Below, piece by piece: positions 36,963 through 46,329 of a stretch of DNA of 64,000 nucleotides. The DNA is taken from positions 186,001-250,000 of the forward strand of contig NZ_MDKC01000037.1 in assembly GCF_001712755.1 (NCBI RefSeq), in the 5' to 3' direction. The position numbers were made by a program, and so were the translations under genes. The first letter of the stretch is position 1, and every line of letters begins with the position of its first letter. The notes below the pieces were generated by a model, which saw nothing but the letters and a program-made list of their open reading frames with translations, ran no database searches and was not told the DNA's origin. The DNA comes from Gottfriedia luciferensis. Lineage in GTDB: Bacteria > Bacillota > Bacilli > Bacillales > Bacillaceae_G.

Positions 36963-37244
36963 ATGGCCAGAATTTCAGATTTTCAAGTTAAAGATGTTGT
37001 AAATGTTGCCGATGGAAAGAAATTAGGCAATATTGTTGATTTAGATATTGATCAATCAAATGGTAAAATCACTTCGATTATTTTAACAAAGCCAGGGAAG
37101 GGATTAAATTTTTTTAGTAAAGAAGAGGAAATGACAATTTATTGGAATGATATTGTGAAAATAGGTGAAGATGTTATATTGGTAAAATATCGTTCATCTG
37201 TGGATTTAGATGAAAACCAAGCTAGTCCAGTTAAATACACATAA
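36963..37244 (+). CDS. ylmC: YlmC/YmxH family sporulation protein (PRC-barrel)
   Basis: A 93-residue single PRC-barrel-domain protein of the YlmC/YmxH family. ISDFQVKDVVNVADGKKLGNIVDLDID is the typical start. Small, cytosolic, function not established; the family is found mainly in spore-formers beside sigG. The ribosome-binding site is GGTGAAG. Confidence 0.92.
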   Translation: MARISDFQVKDVVNVADGKKLGNIVDLDIDQSNGKITSIILTKPGKGLNFFSKEEEMTIYWNDIVKIGEDVILVKYRSSVDLDENQASPVKYT

Positions 37245-37482
37245 AAAACTTGTTGACTGATGAGTTTCTAGTAGATTGGGGCGTAGTTGCAATTTTACTT
37301 TATTCCTAAAATTGATACCACGTCGAATGCGATTCCTTGCAGCTAATTTTATTTTCGAAAGTGAAAAAAATAAGTGTGTTTTGTCAAAAATAATCAAAAA
37401 TGTGAAATCTATGGTAAAATATAGGAAACCATAACTGGTTTACATATATTTACTAAATTAGTTTCTGTGAGGTCTTATAAAT

Positions 37483-38307
37483 ATGAAAGAGAGCTTCATT
37501 CAATCGACTGAAAGTACTTTTATGATTCAACCTTGGGAAGACTCATACAAACATTTAGTTGCAGGATTTACAACAAAAAATGATGGAGTTAGCCAAGGTT
37601 GTTTCACTTCTTTTAATCTTGGATTACATGTAAATGACTCGAAGGATATTGTAGTAGAAAATAGAGAACTCCTTGCGAGTAAATTAGAGTTTTCAAAGAC
37701 GAAATGGGTTTGTTCAGAACAAGTTCATGGGAATAATGTGGTGAAAGTAACAAAAAAAGATTGTGGCAAAGGTGTTACTGATTACGAAACTAGCATCGAG
37801 ACAACAGATGGTTTTTATACGAATGAGGAAAATATATTATTAACTTCTTGTTATGCAGATTGTGTTCCGTTGTATTTCCTTGAACCAACAAGTAAATTTA
37901 TTGGTTTAGCTCATGCAGGTTGGAAAGGTACTGTTCAAAACATTGGCGGACGTTTAATCGAAAAATTGGTGAAAGAAGAAAACGTACAACTTAAAAATAT
38001 CCAAGTTGCAATCGGGCCAGCAATTGGTGATTGTTGTTATGAAGTGGATGATTTTGTGATGAATAAGGTAGATGATGCTTTTGAACACAAGATTCCTAAT
38101 AATATTTTAACCACTTTACAAAATGGGAAATTCAAATTGAATTTAAAAGAAGCAAACAAACAATTACTCATTAGATCGGGTATTAGTGAAGAAAATATAA
38201 TAATGACAAATTATTGTACAAGTTGTAACCCGAGCCTATTTTTTTCTCACCGTAGGGATGGTGGGAAAACAGGAAGAATGATGAGTTATATTGGTTGGAG
38301 GAATTAG
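37483..38307 (+). CDS. ylmD: YlmD, peptidoglycan editing factor PgeF/laccase-domain family
   Basis: A 274-residue YfiH/PgeF-family (Cu-oxidase_4) protein. Metal-binding residues are visible in SEQVHGNNV near 78-86, TSCYADCVPLYF near 126-137, and LAHAGWKGTV near 145-154. Homologs have been described as purine nucleosidase-like enzymes and as removing misincorporated residues from cell-wall precursors. Which role applies here is not shown. It heads the ylmD-E-sepF-ylmG-ylmH group. TGAGGT is a modest ribosome-binding site. Confidence 0.9.
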   Translation: MKESFIQSTESTFMIQPWEDSYKHLVAGFTTKNDGVSQGCFTSFNLGLHVNDSKDIVVENRELLASKLEFSKTKWVCSEQVHGNNVVKVTKKDCGKGVTDYETSIETTDGFYTNEENILLTSCYADCVPLYFLEPTSKFIGLAHAGWKGTVQNIGGRLIEKLVKEENVQLKNIQVAIGPAIGDCCYEVDDFVMNKVDDAFEHKIPNNILTTLQNGKFKLNLKEANKQLLIRSGISEENIIMTNYCTSCNPSLFFSHRRDGGKTGRMMSYIGWRN

Positions 38308-38311
38308 CATC

Positions 38312-38986
38312 ATGACTGTCAAACAAAATTATGAACGTATTAGTGAACAAATTAATGGAGCCAAAGTAAGAGCAAATCGAGATGATGATGTCACTCTAAT
38401 AGCTGTTACGAAACAAGTATCCACTGAAGTGGCTAAAGAAGTTTTAGCTGAAGGTATACTTCAATTAGGTGAAAACCGTTTTGAAGGACTAAAGGAAAAA
38501 CAAGATCACATTAAAAGTGATGTTATCTGGCATTTTATTGGTTCACTTCAAACTAGAAAAGTAAAAGATGTCATACATAGAATAGATTACTTACATTCTT
38601 TAGATCGACTATCCTTAGCAGAAGAGATACAAAAACGAGCAGCAGAACCATTAAAATGTTTCCTACAGGTCAATGTATCTGGAGAAGACTCAAAGCATGG
38701 CATAGATCCAAATGATGTAATCGAATTTGCTAGACAACTTTCAGAATTTGATAAAGTACAAGTTGTTGGGTTAATGACTATGGCACCCTTCACGGAGGAT
38801 GTAACGATCATTCGAAATAGCTTCAAAGGATTAAAGGAATTACAAGAAAAAGTAAAAGAGCTACAGATTGCAAATATTCCATGTTCTGAATTATCAATGG
38901 GTATGTCTAATGATTTTGAGATAGCAATAGAAGAAGGTGCTACATTCATAAGAATAGGTACTGATTTAGTAGGAAAGGGAAGGTAG
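38312..38986 (+). CDS. ylmE: YlmE, pyridoxal-phosphate homeostasis protein (YggS/PLPBP family)
   Basis: A 224-residue single-domain TIM-barrel PLP-binding protein. The PLP lysine lies in LIAVTKQVS (near residue 34), [13 protein letters not shown] near 59, and the C-terminal [23 protein letters not shown] phosphate-binding segment is complete. It buffers PLP and affects amino-acid metabolism. The ATG at 38312 follows GGAGG at ten bases, and only four bases separate it from ylmD. Confidence 0.93.
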   Translation: MTVKQNYERISEQINGAKVRANRDDDVTLIAVTKQVSTEVAKEVLAEGILQLGENRFEGLKEKQDHIKSDVIWHFIGSLQTRKVKDVIHRIDYLHSLDRLSLAEEIQKRAAEPLKCFLQVNVSGEDSKHGIDPNDVIEFARQLSEFDKVQVVGLMTMAPFTEDVTIIRNSFKGLKELQEKVKELQIANIPCSELSMGMSNDFEIAIEEGATFIRIGTDLVGKGR

Positions 38987-38991
38987 AGAAG

Positions 38992-39498
38992 ATGAGTATT
39001 ATTGGGAAAGTTAGAAACTTTTTTGCAATGGAAGATGAGTATGAAGATGATTATGAATACGAAGAGCAACAACATCAGCAACAACATCAGCAACAAAAAC
39101 AATATCAACAACAGCATCAACAACAACAATTTTCTAAACATGTAAATGAAGAAATTAACCAAGAGAGAAATGCATCAAAGCAAAAATTAGTAAGTATACC
39201 AGGAGGAGCTTCTTTGTCGTCAAAAGTTGTATTAGCGCAGCCGCGTGAATATGCAGAAGCACAGGATGTTGCAGACCATTTAAAAGCAAAAAAAGCAGTT
39301 GTGATCAATTTACAACAAATGCAAATCGATCAAGCTAAGCGCTTTGTTGACTTCTTAAGTGGTACAGTTTATGCAATAAGTGGAGATATAAAAAAAATTG
39401 GTACAAATACGTTTATTTGTACACCTGATAATATTGATATTTCTGGAACGATTACAGATATGTTATTTGAGGAAGACAATTCCATTAAAAGGTGGTAA
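38992..39498 (+). CDS. sepF: Cell division protein SepF
   Basis: A 168-residue SepF. It has an N-terminal amphipathic membrane helix (GKVRNFFAM), an acidic stretch ([12 protein letters not shown]), then a striking Gln/His tract (about 26-46). The C-terminal SepF domain (about 80-165) forms rings that bind the FtsZ tail. SepF bundles FtsZ and is needed for normal septum shape. The Gln/His tract is coded by near-uniform CAA/CAT/CAG repeats and looks slippage-derived. The start is five bases after ylmE. Confidence 0.95.
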   Translation: MSIIGKVRNFFAMEDEYEDDYEYEEQQHQQQHQQQKQYQQQHQQQQFSKHVNEEINQERNASKQKLVSIPGGASLSSKVVLAQPREYAEAQDVADHLKAKKAVVINLQQMQIDQAKRFVDFLSGTVYAISGDIKKIGTNTFICTPDNIDISGTITDMLFEEDNSIKRW

Positions 39499-39502
39499 TT
39501 AA

Positions 39503-39763
39503 ATGGATTTACTTTTTTATATTTTATACAAATTAATCTCATACTATAGAATCGTCATCGTAATTCATATCATTTTATCTTGGTTCCCTCAAATAAGGCA
39601 ATCAGGCTTCGGTCGCTTAATTGGTAGGATATCAGAACCATATTTAGAGCCGTTCCGTCGAATTGTTCCGTCAATTGGTATGTTTGATTTTTCACCTATT
39701 ATTGCATTATTTGCATTAGAATTTGCTGGAATTGGTATTTTAAATATTTCTCGTTTCTTTTAA
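39503..39763 (+). CDS. ylmG: YlmG, YggT family membrane protein
   Basis: An 86-residue protein with two hydrophobic segments (about 2-29 and 62-85) and the YggT signature SWFPQIRQSGFGRLIGRISEPYLEPFRRIVP. The family is conserved next to sepF in Firmicutes, cyanobacteria and plastids and is linked to division and nucleoid distribution. Four bases after sepF, GGTGG ribosome-binding site. Confidence 0.93.
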   Translation: MDLLFYILYKLISYYRIVIVIHIILSWFPQIRQSGFGRLIGRISEPYLEPFRRIVPSIGMFDFSPIIALFALEFAGIGILNISRFF

Positions 39764-39830
39764 AGAGAGAATCTAACAGGTTCTCTTTTTTAATTAATAT
39801 TGAAGATTGATGAAAAAGAGGATTGCATTA

Positions 39831-40604
39831 ATGAGTATTTATGATCATTTTCGAAAAGAAGAGCATGTTTTCGTAGACAAGGTTCTCAGCTGGAAGGAAC
39901 AAGCAATTGAACGCTATTCTATTAAGTTGACAGATTTTCTTGATTTAAGAGAACAAATGATTATGCAATCAATTATCGGTAATCAAGGGGAGTGTTTTGT
40001 CGCTTTTTTTGGTGGTCGCGGGGATTGTGAACGAAAGCGTGCAATTATTTACCCGAGTTTCTATACACCAGTTGAAGAGGATTATTCTTTGGTTGCATTT
40101 GATTTAGTTTATGCAACTAAATTTCACACCTTATCTCATCGACAAGTATTGGGAACATTAATGTCATTAGGAATCACAAGAGCAAAATTTGGTGATATTT
40201 TAATTAAAAATGATATGATCCAACTAATTGTTGCTGATGAAATAGCAAGTTTTGTAGAAAGTAACTTAATTTCTGTAGGAAAATCGCCAATTAAATTAAA
40301 GAGAATTTCATTTAAAGAATTGATTGAATCAGATGATGTTTGGCAAACTAATAATGGGACTGTATCATCACTAAGATTAGATGTCTTATTAAGTGAATTC
40401 TATAATATATCGAGACAAAAAGCCCAAAGCTTAATTAAAACTGAACACGTTAAGATAAATCAGCGAGTTATTGATTCTACTTCATTTTTATGTGAAGAAG
40501 GAGATTTATTCTCTGTCAAAGGTTTTGGTAGAGGAATGTTAATGTCAATTGATGGCTTATCAAAAAAAGAAAAATGGCGGATAAACTACGGTGTTAAAAA
40601 ATAG
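39831..40604 (+). CDS. ylmH: YlmH, S4-domain RNA-binding protein
   Basis: A 257-residue protein with an N-terminal RNA-binding-like domain and a C-terminal S4 domain (LRLDVLLSEFYNISRQKAQSLIKTEHVKINQR near 180-213). YlmH homologs act on stalled ribosomes with peptidyl-tRNA (ribosome quality control) and have been linked to division. The ATG at 39831 follows AGAGGA at eight bases and gives the same length as the B. subtilis protein; ATG/TTG codons about eight upstream have no ribosome-binding site. Confidence 0.92.
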   Translation: MSIYDHFRKEEHVFVDKVLSWKEQAIERYSIKLTDFLDLREQMIMQSIIGNQGECFVAFFGGRGDCERKRAIIYPSFYTPVEEDYSLVAFDLVYATKFHTLSHRQVLGTLMSLGITRAKFGDILIKNDMIQLIVADEIASFVESNLISVGKSPIKLKRISFKELIESDDVWQTNNGTVSSLRLDVLLSEFYNISRQKAQSLIKTEHVKINQRVIDSTSFLCEEGDLFSVKGFGRGMLMSIDGLSKKEKWRINYGVKK

Positions 40605-40693
40605 TCAGAAATTGTAGAAGGAAAAACGTAGAAACTGTCGAAAATTTATTATAACCTATAAATAAAGAACATACATACATGGAGGTGGCTTAA

Positions 40694-41182
40694 TTGCCTT
40701 TAACACCACTTGATATTCATAATAAAGAATTTGGTAAAAGTTTTCGTGGCTATGACGAAGATGACGTTAACGAGTTTTTAGATCAAGTCATTAAAGATTA
40801 TGAATTAGTTATTCGTGAGAAGAAACAATTAGAAGAGCAAATTCTTGATATGAAAGAAAGATTAAAGCATTTTTCTACTATAGAAGAAACTTTAAATAAG
40901 TCAATTTTGATTGCGCAAGAAGCTGCTGAAGATGTAAAAGGTAGTGCCCAAAAAGAAGCTAAATTGATTATTAAAGAAGCGGAGAAAAATGCTGATCGCA
41001 TTATCAATGAAGCTTTAATTAAATCTAGAAAAGTTACAATGGAATTTGAAGAGCTTAAGAAACAATCCAAAGTTTTCCGAACACGTTTAAGAATGGCAAT
41101 CGAAACTCAATTAGAAATGCTAGGGCATGAAGATTGGGATCATATTTTAGATGATAAAGAAACAGAAGAAATCGCAAACTAG
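40694..41182 (+). CDS. divIVA: Division-site/pole protein DivIVA
   Basis: A 162-residue coiled-coil protein. The N-terminal membrane-curvature domain MPLTPLDIHNKEFGKSFRGYDEDDVNEFLDQV is nearly invariant in bacilli. A long coiled coil (about 30-140) with EAAEDVKGSAQKEAKLIIKEAEKNADRIINEA follows. It marks curved membrane at septa and poles, recruits MinJ/MinCD, and tethers the chromosome during sporulation. TTG start at 40694, with GGAGGTGG seven bases ahead. Confidence 0.96.
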   Translation: MPLTPLDIHNKEFGKSFRGYDEDDVNEFLDQVIKDYELVIREKKQLEEQILDMKERLKHFSTIEETLNKSILIAQEAAEDVKGSAQKEAKLIIKEAEKNADRIINEALIKSRKVTMEFEELKKQSKVFRTRLRMAIETQLEMLGHEDWDHILDDKETEEIAN

Positions 41183-41192
41183 TCCATAAGTC

Positions 41193-41221
41193 TTGACGAT
41201 TTGTAAAGTTTTAAATATAAT
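41193..41221 (+). promoter_or_regulatory. SigA promoter of the ileS T-box transcript
   Basis: TTGACG (41193-41198) and TATAAT (41216-41221) are separated by 17 bases, just after the divIVA stop. Confidence 0.85.
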
Positions 41222-41227
41222 TTATTA

Positions 41228-41480
41228 GATATTAATAGTAAATCGGTGACAGGGAAGAGTACTTCTATAAAACTAGGTAGCGAGTCAAGGATAGTGTAAG
41301 CTTGATATAGAAAATAGAAGGAAAATCACCCTAGAGTGCTTTTCTGAAATGAGTAGGAAAAGACGTTTCATTCACGTTAAGAATGCTAAGTGGACAGTAA
41401 ATTTATGAAATTTATTGTCAATTAGGGTGGTACCACGGGAACCTTTCTCGTCCCTTTTTTGGGATGAGGAAGGTTTTTTG
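41228..41480 (+). ncRNA. T-box riboswitch leader of ileS (isoleucine, specifier AUC)
   Basis: A tRNA-sensing leader. The T-box sequence AGGGTGGTACCACG is at 41424-41437. The terminator arms CCTTTCTCGTCCC and GGGATGAGGAAGG, followed by TTTTTT, end near 41480. Stem I can be drawn with AGAGTA on the 5' side, facing GAAAATCA on the 3' side. The specifier triplet ATC lies at 41325-41327, an Ile codon followed by a purine, matching the downstream ileS. Uncharged tRNA-Ile would stabilise the antiterminator and allow ileS transcription. The stretch 41481-41654 shows no further feature. Confidence 0.92.
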
Positions 41481-41654
41481 CGTCTTACACGATTTATTAT
41501 ACATAATAGACAACTCCACTAATAAAAGGCTTGTAAGATGGATACAATGCGTTAATGTGGAATTTAAAAAATGTAAAGTAAGCTGCCATAGAGCAGTTGG
41601 ACTTGCCTAAAAGGCTAACTTTAGATCAATCAAGTTTAAAATGGAGGAAAGCAA

Positions 41655-44411
41655 ATGGAGTACAAAGATACGTTACTTATGCCAAAAACTGAATTTCCTA
41701 TGAGAGGAAATTTACCTCAACGTGAGCCACAAATTCAAGAAGAGTGGAACAAAAAAGATATTTATGCAACTGTTCAAAAACATAACGAAGGAAAACCGTC
41801 ATTTATATTACATGATGGACCACCTTATGCAAATGGTGACCTTCATATGGGACATGCACTTAATAAAGTTTTAAAGGATTTCATTGTTCGTTTTTATAAT
41901 ATGAATGGATACCGTTCTCCTTACGTTCCAGGTTGGGATACTCACGGTTTACCGATTGAACAAGCATTAGCAAATAAAAAAGTAAATCGTAAAGAAATGT
42001 CAGTAGCAGAATTCCGTAAACTATGTGAAGAATATGCTTACGAGCAAGTAGAGCGTCAAAAAGAACAATTTAAACGTTTAGGAATTTTAGGTGATTGGGA
42101 CCGACCATATATCACACTTGAAAAAGAATATGAAGCTGAACAAATTAAAGTATTCGGTAAAATGGCTACTAAGGGATTAATCTATAAAGGTCTTAAACCA
42201 GTCTATTGGTCTCCATCTAGTGAATCTGCGCTTGCTGAAGCGGAAATCGAGTACCAAGATAAGCGTTCAGCATCAATCTATGTTGCATTTGCAGTTGAAA
42301 ATGGGAAAGACGTTCTAAACGGTGGAGAGAAATTCATTATTTGGACGACAACTCCATGGACGATCCCGGCTAACTTAGCTGTATGTTTACATCCTGACTT
42401 AAGCTATGATGTAGTATCTGTAAATAGTGACAAGTTCGTAGTTGCTAGTGAGCTAAGAGAATCTGTCGCAAATGAACTAGGTTGGGAAGGTGCAGTAGTT
42501 GATAAGACTTTTAATGGTTCTGAACTTGAAGGAATCATTTGTAAGCATCCATTGTATGATCGCCAGTCAGTTGTTATTTTAGGTGATCATGTAACGACTG
42601 ACGCTGGAACAGGTTGTGTTCATACTGCACCAGGTCATGGTGAAGATGACTTCCGTGTAGGTCAACAATATGGATTAGAAGTGCTTTGTCCAGTAGATGA
42701 AAAAGGTGTTCTAACAAAAGAAGCTCCTGGTTTTGAAGGTTTATTCTATGATGAAGCTAATAAAGAAATTACAAAAGCATTAGAAGAAAAAGGTGCTTTA
42801 TTAAAATTACAATTTATTACACACTCTTATCCACATGACTGGAGAACGAAAAAACCAATTATCTTCCGAGCAACTGCACAATGGTTTGCATCAATTGAAG
42901 CAATTCGTGAGCAATTAATGCAAGCTGTTCAAGATACTAAGTGGTTCCCAGCTTGGGGGGAAACTCGACTATTTAACATGGTTCGTGATCGTGGAGATTG
43001 GTGTATCTCACGTCAACGAGTTTGGGGAGTTCCAATTCCAGTATTTTATGCTGAAGACGGAGAAGCAATTATTACAGAAGAAACAATTGAACATGTTTCG
43101 AACTTATTTAAAGAGCATGGTTCAAATATTTGGTTTGAAAAAGAAGCAAAAGAATTATTACCTGAAGGATTTACACATCCTGGTTCACCAAATGGTAACT
43201 TCACTAAAGAGAAAGATATCATGGATGTTTGGTTTGATAGTGGTTCATCACACCAAGCAGTATTAAACACTCGTGAGGAATTATCTTTCCCTGCTGATAT
43301 TTACTTAGAAGGTTCTGACCAATACCGTGGTTGGTTTAACTCTTCATTAAGTACAAGCGTTGCTGTAACTGGTCAAGCTCCTTATAAAGCTGTAGTAAGC
43401 CATGGCTTCGTTTTAGATGGTGAAGGTCGCAAGATGAGTAAATCAATCGGAAACATCGTTCTACCATCAAAAATTATGAATCAATATGGTTCGGATATTT
43501 TACGTCTATGGGTAGCTTCTGTAGATTATCAATCAGATGTTCGTATCTCTGACGCATTAATGAAACAAGTTGCTGAAGTATACCGTAAAATCCGTAATAC
43601 GTTCCGTTTCTTACTAGGAAACCTAGACGGATTTAACGCAGAACAAGATGCTTTAAAATATGAAGAGCTACGCGAATTAGATCAATACATGCTAGTTAAA
43701 TTAAACAATGTGGTTAAAACAGTTCGTGAATCGTACGAGAAATATGAATTTGCAAATGTTTACCACACAATTCAAAACTTCTGTACAACTGAATTAAGTT
43801 CTTTCTATTTTGATTTATCAAAAGATATTTTATATATCGAGCCAAAAACGAATAAAGATCGTTTAGCAATTCAAACAGTATTACATGAGTCATTACAAGC
43901 TCTAACTCGTTTAGTAGCTCCAATTTTACCTCATACAGCTGAAGAAGTTTGGTCACATATGGCAGGAACTACTGTTGATAGTATTTTCTTAACTGAAATG
44001 CCAGATGTTAAAGATTTCGGCGATACTCAAAGCTTAGAGGCTAAGTGGGAAAAATTCATGGATTTACGTGATGACGTATTAAAAGCACTTGAAGTTGCAC
44101 GTAATGAAAAAGTAATCGGTAAATCTCTAACTGCAGCAGTGAAAATCTATCCTAATGCAGAAGTAGCAGAACTACTAAATTCGATTAATGAAGACTTCAA
44201 ACAATTATTAATTGTTTCTCAAGTAGAAATTGCTAGTAGCGATGAGCAAGCTCCTGAAACAGCGCAAAAATTTGATACATTAAGTATCGAAGTAACACCT
44301 GCAACAGGGGAAACTTGTGAACGATGCTGGGTTGTTACAGAAGAAGTTGGTAAAGATGAAGCACATCCAACACTTTGCTTACGTTGTGCAAGTGTTGTAA
44401 AAGATATTTAA
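41655..44411 (+). CDS. ileS: Isoleucyl-tRNA synthetase
   Basis: A 918-residue class I aminoacyl-tRNA synthetase. The HIGH motif appears as HMGH at 64-67 and KMSKS at 593-597. The editing (CP1) domain lies between, with [11 protein letters not shown] near 232, and a C-terminal zinc-binding segment carries CERCW and CLRC. This is the bacterial type with the C-terminal zinc finger. AATGGAGGAAAG precedes the ATG. Regulated by the T-box leader. Confidence 0.97.
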   Translation: MEYKDTLLMPKTEFPMRGNLPQREPQIQEEWNKKDIYATVQKHNEGKPSFILHDGPPYANGDLHMGHALNKVLKDFIVRFYNMNGYRSPYVPGWDTHGLPIEQALANKKVNRKEMSVAEFRKLCEEYAYEQVERQKEQFKRLGILGDWDRPYITLEKEYEAEQIKVFGKMATKGLIYKGLKPVYWSPSSESALAEAEIEYQDKRSASIYVAFAVENGKDVLNGGEKFIIWTTTPWTIPANLAVCLHPDLSYDVVSVNSDKFVVASELRESVANELGWEGAVVDKTFNGSELEGIICKHPLYDRQSVVILGDHVTTDAGTGCVHTAPGHGEDDFRVGQQYGLEVLCPVDEKGVLTKEAPGFEGLFYDEANKEITKALEEKGALLKLQFITHSYPHDWRTKKPIIFRATAQWFASIEAIREQLMQAVQDTKWFPAWGETRLFNMVRDRGDWCISRQRVWGVPIPVFYAEDGEAIITEETIEHVSNLFKEHGSNIWFEKEAKELLPEGFTHPGSPNGNFTKEKDIMDVWFDSGSSHQAVLNTREELSFPADIYLEGSDQYRGWFNSSLSTSVAVTGQAPYKAVVSHGFVLDGEGRKMSKSIGNIVLPSKIMNQYGSDILRLWVASVDYQSDVRISDALMKQVAEVYRKIRNTFRFLLGNLDGFNAEQDALKYEELRELDQYMLVKLNNVVKTVRESYEKYEFANVYHTIQNFCTTELSSFYFDLSKDILYIEPKTNKDRLAIQTVLHESLQALTRLVAPILPHTAEEVWSHMAGTTVDSIFLTEMPDVKDFGDTQSLEAKWEKFMDLRDDVLKALEVARNEKVIGKSLTAAVKIYPNAEVAELLNSINEDFKQLLIVSQVEIASSDEQAPETAQKFDTLSIEVTPATGETCERCWVVTEEVGKDEAHPTLCLRCASVVKDI

Positions 44412-44432
44412 TGAATGTGAAGAACTAAATTA

Positions 44433-44467
44433 GAGGGCCGAAAGATTAAACTTTCGGCTCTTTTTAA
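44433..44467 (+). terminator. Terminator after ileS
   Basis: GAGGGCCGAAAG and CTTTCGGCTC around ATTAAA, followed by TTTTTT. Confidence 0.92.
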
Positions 44468-44547
44468 TACAAAATTGTAAATAAGGTTGTATTGGTGTAT
44501 GGTATGTATAAGCGGTACTAAAATAAAAAATAAGAGGGATTTTTACC

Positions 44548-44913
44548 ATGAATTATGTGAATAATCCAAATTGGGCTAAGTTAACTGATTTAATGAAGAA
44601 GCGAGTGGAATTAAGAGAAAAGGGATACAGTTACCAAGAAATAGCTGACTTAGAGCAGAAAAGTCGCTCAAGTATACAACAAAGTATCAAGCGTTCATAT
44701 TACCTTTTAGGAATAAAAGAACCAGATATTAAAGGAATCCTAAAAAAAGAAATTGAACAGTCTGTTAATATAGAAGGAATTAGGAATGAAATGCTTGAGG
44801 AAATGAGAAAACAAGGAATTAGGGAATTTGTAAAAGAGTTTATTAAAAGAGATGATGTAAGAGAGATTATAAAAGAAGAATATAGAAAAGAATTAGAAGA
44901 TGAAAAAGGATGA
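44548..44913 (+). CDS. Small helix-turn-helix-like protein of unknown function
   Basis: A 121-residue protein I do not recognise by name. The segment MKKRVELREKGYSYQEIADLEQKSRSSIQQSIKR near 16-50 looks like a sigma-region-4/resolvase-type helix-turn-helix (E-I-A-D-L followed by a recognition helix). The C-terminal two-thirds is highly charged and predicted helical, with repeated IREFVKEFIKR-like segments. Probable DNA-binding regulator (inference). AGAGGGAT precedes the ATG. It and the next gene occupy the space between ileS and ylyA, which is short in B. subtilis. Confidence 0.7.
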   Translation: MNYVNNPNWAKLTDLMKKRVELREKGYSYQEIADLEQKSRSSIQQSIKRSYYLLGIKEPDIKGILKKEIEQSVNIEGIRNEMLEEMRKQGIREFVKEFIKRDDVREIIKEEYRKELEDEKG

Positions 44914-44960
44914 ACGTAGTAAAATCTTCCTTTTTTTATTTTCCGGTTGTATGTATGTAT

Positions 44961-45000
44961 GTGTTGATGTAAGATTGTTCTTGTAAGCGATAACATCAAC
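44961..45000. other. Inverted repeat ahead of the CAP-domain gene
   Basis: GTTGATGT (about 44961) and ACATCAAC (ending 45000) are separated by about 24 bases. A TGTA triplet microsatellite (GTATGTATGTATGTG) lies just upstream. It could be an operator or a weak hairpin; there is no T-run. Confidence 0.4.
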
Positions 45001-45027
45001 TAAAAACAAACATTGGGGGAATACAAT

Positions 45028-45717
45028 TTGAATAAAAACATCAAAAAAGTAACTCAAGCAGTTTTAGGAATTGCGATCGCAACGCCAATGGTTTTAGGAT
45101 TAGGATCATATGCAGGAGCAACTTCAGGTGCAGTAACTGCTACTAAAGTAGCTGTAAAAGACAAAGCCAGCTATCGTGCTAAAACTGTTGGATATCTAGC
45201 TAAAAATCAACAAATTAACTACTCGGGTTACAATAGTACATTTGTAAAAGTTAACTATAAAGGTAAGACAAGATTCATTCTAAAAAAATACGTAAAATAT
45301 GTACCATCAACAAGTCCATCAACACCATCAACACCATCAACACCAGCAACAAGACCGTCTAATCCGACTACACCAGCAAGCTCAAATGATTCGATTCAAC
45401 AACAAATTTTAGACTTAGTAAATATCGAGCGTGGTAAAGGCGGATTAAAGCCATTAACACTATCTAGCTATCTGGACGGAACGGCTCAAGCATGGTCACA
45501 AACAATGAGTAATGCGAACAACATGTATCATTCAACATTAAGCTTCAATGGTGGATACAAGGGTGAAAACATCGCTCATGGTCAAACAACTGCAAATGAA
45601 GTAATGACTGATTGGATGAACTCACCAGGTCATCGAGCAAACATCATGAGCCCTAACTTTAAACAAATTGGAGTAGGTAAAGTCGGAACTTATTGGACGC
45701 AACAATTTGCAGACTAA
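45028..45717 (+). CDS. Secreted SH3-like + CAP-domain protein (YkwD type)
   Basis: A 229-residue exported protein. Layout: signal peptide (basic start, hydrophobic to about residue 31, likely cleavage after SYAGA); an SH3b-like domain (about 38-88, KVAVKDKASYRAKTVGYLAKNQQINYSG); a Pro/Ser/Thr linker with SPSTPSTPSTPA repeats; and a CAP/SCP domain (about 117-229). The CAP part has the typical LVNIERGKGGLKPL, YHSTLSFNGGYKGENIAHG and WMNSPGHRANIM motifs. The CAP histidine and glutamate residues are present, but the protein has no cysteines. Wall-associated role likely. TTG at 45028 follows GGGGGA at seven bases. Confidence 0.88.
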   Translation: MNKNIKKVTQAVLGIAIATPMVLGLGSYAGATSGAVTATKVAVKDKASYRAKTVGYLAKNQQINYSGYNSTFVKVNYKGKTRFILKKYVKYVPSTSPSTPSTPSTPATRPSNPTTPASSNDSIQQQILDLVNIERGKGGLKPLTLSSYLDGTAQAWSQTMSNANNMYHSTLSFNGGYKGENIAHGQTTANEVMTDWMNSPGHRANIMSPNFKQIGVGKVGTYWTQQFAD

Positions 45718-45759
45718 TAATACTCAATCATTAATAGAAAATTTTTGAAAGATATAAGG

Positions 45760-45802
45760 AAAACCCGCAAAAGGACATGGAGCCTAAGCGGGTTTTTTTT
45801 TT
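45760..45802 (+). terminator. Terminator after the CAP-domain gene
   Basis: AAAACCCGC and GCGGGTTTT arms around an 18-base loop, followed by a long T-run. Confidence 0.92.
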
Positions 45803-45934
45803 CAGTTTAAATAAAATTACAATTATGAATGGAAATATCTTTAGCCATTTCCTTTAAAGGAAAAAGTTTCACCTATTATCGACTTCGGTTTGAGGGAAAA
45901 GTATTTTTACATAAAAAAATTGGGAGTGAAGAAG

Positions 45935-46258
45935 ATGAGGAGCAATGAAATTTTCTATATCAAACAAGAGCTCGAACTTATTAAAAATGAATTGCTACAT
46001 CGTTTATTTTCTGAACCAATAAGTTCTACTGATATCGAGCAACATCATTCAATTTATGAGGAGACAAATAAACATCATATCCTCGTTGAAGACATGCAAA
46101 ATGATTTATATGATATTGAGATTGCCTTGCAAAAAATTGATCATGGATTATTTGGTTATTGTGAGGTAACTGGGCAAGCTATTCCAATTGAAAAATTAAA
46201 AGTGCTTCCAACAGGTCGAACGTTAGAGGATTTTAGTTTTGTAAGAAATCATTACTAA
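45935..46258 (+). CDS. ylyA: YlyA, TraR/DksA-family protein
   Basis: A 107-residue protein resembling DksA/TraR: a helical N-terminal part, then the LYDIEIALQKIDHGLFGYCEVTGQAIPIEKLKVLPTGR block that in relatives carries a C4 zinc finger. Only one cysteine remains here (GYCEV), so zinc binding is probably lost. B. subtilis YlyA modulates SigG-dependent transcription in the forespore. The ATG at 45935 is chosen after GGGAGTG; an upstream ATG without a ribosome-binding site would add 15 residues. It lies just before lspA as in B. subtilis. Confidence 0.85.
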   Translation: MRSNEIFYIKQELELIKNELLHRLFSEPISSTDIEQHHSIYEETNKHHILVEDMQNDLYDIEIALQKIDHGLFGYCEVTGQAIPIEKLKVLPTGRTLEDFSFVRNHY

Positions 46259-46329
46259 TACTATTCATTGTATAAACGTTTCCCCTATGCTAAAATTTGA
46301 TGAGATATCTAATAAGGTAGGGGATAAAT

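Noticed and set aside
40635-40645. TGTCGAAAA resembling a Spo0A box upstream of divIVA
   Set aside because: A single short match in AT-rich DNA with no known Spo0A control of divIVA; chance is likely.
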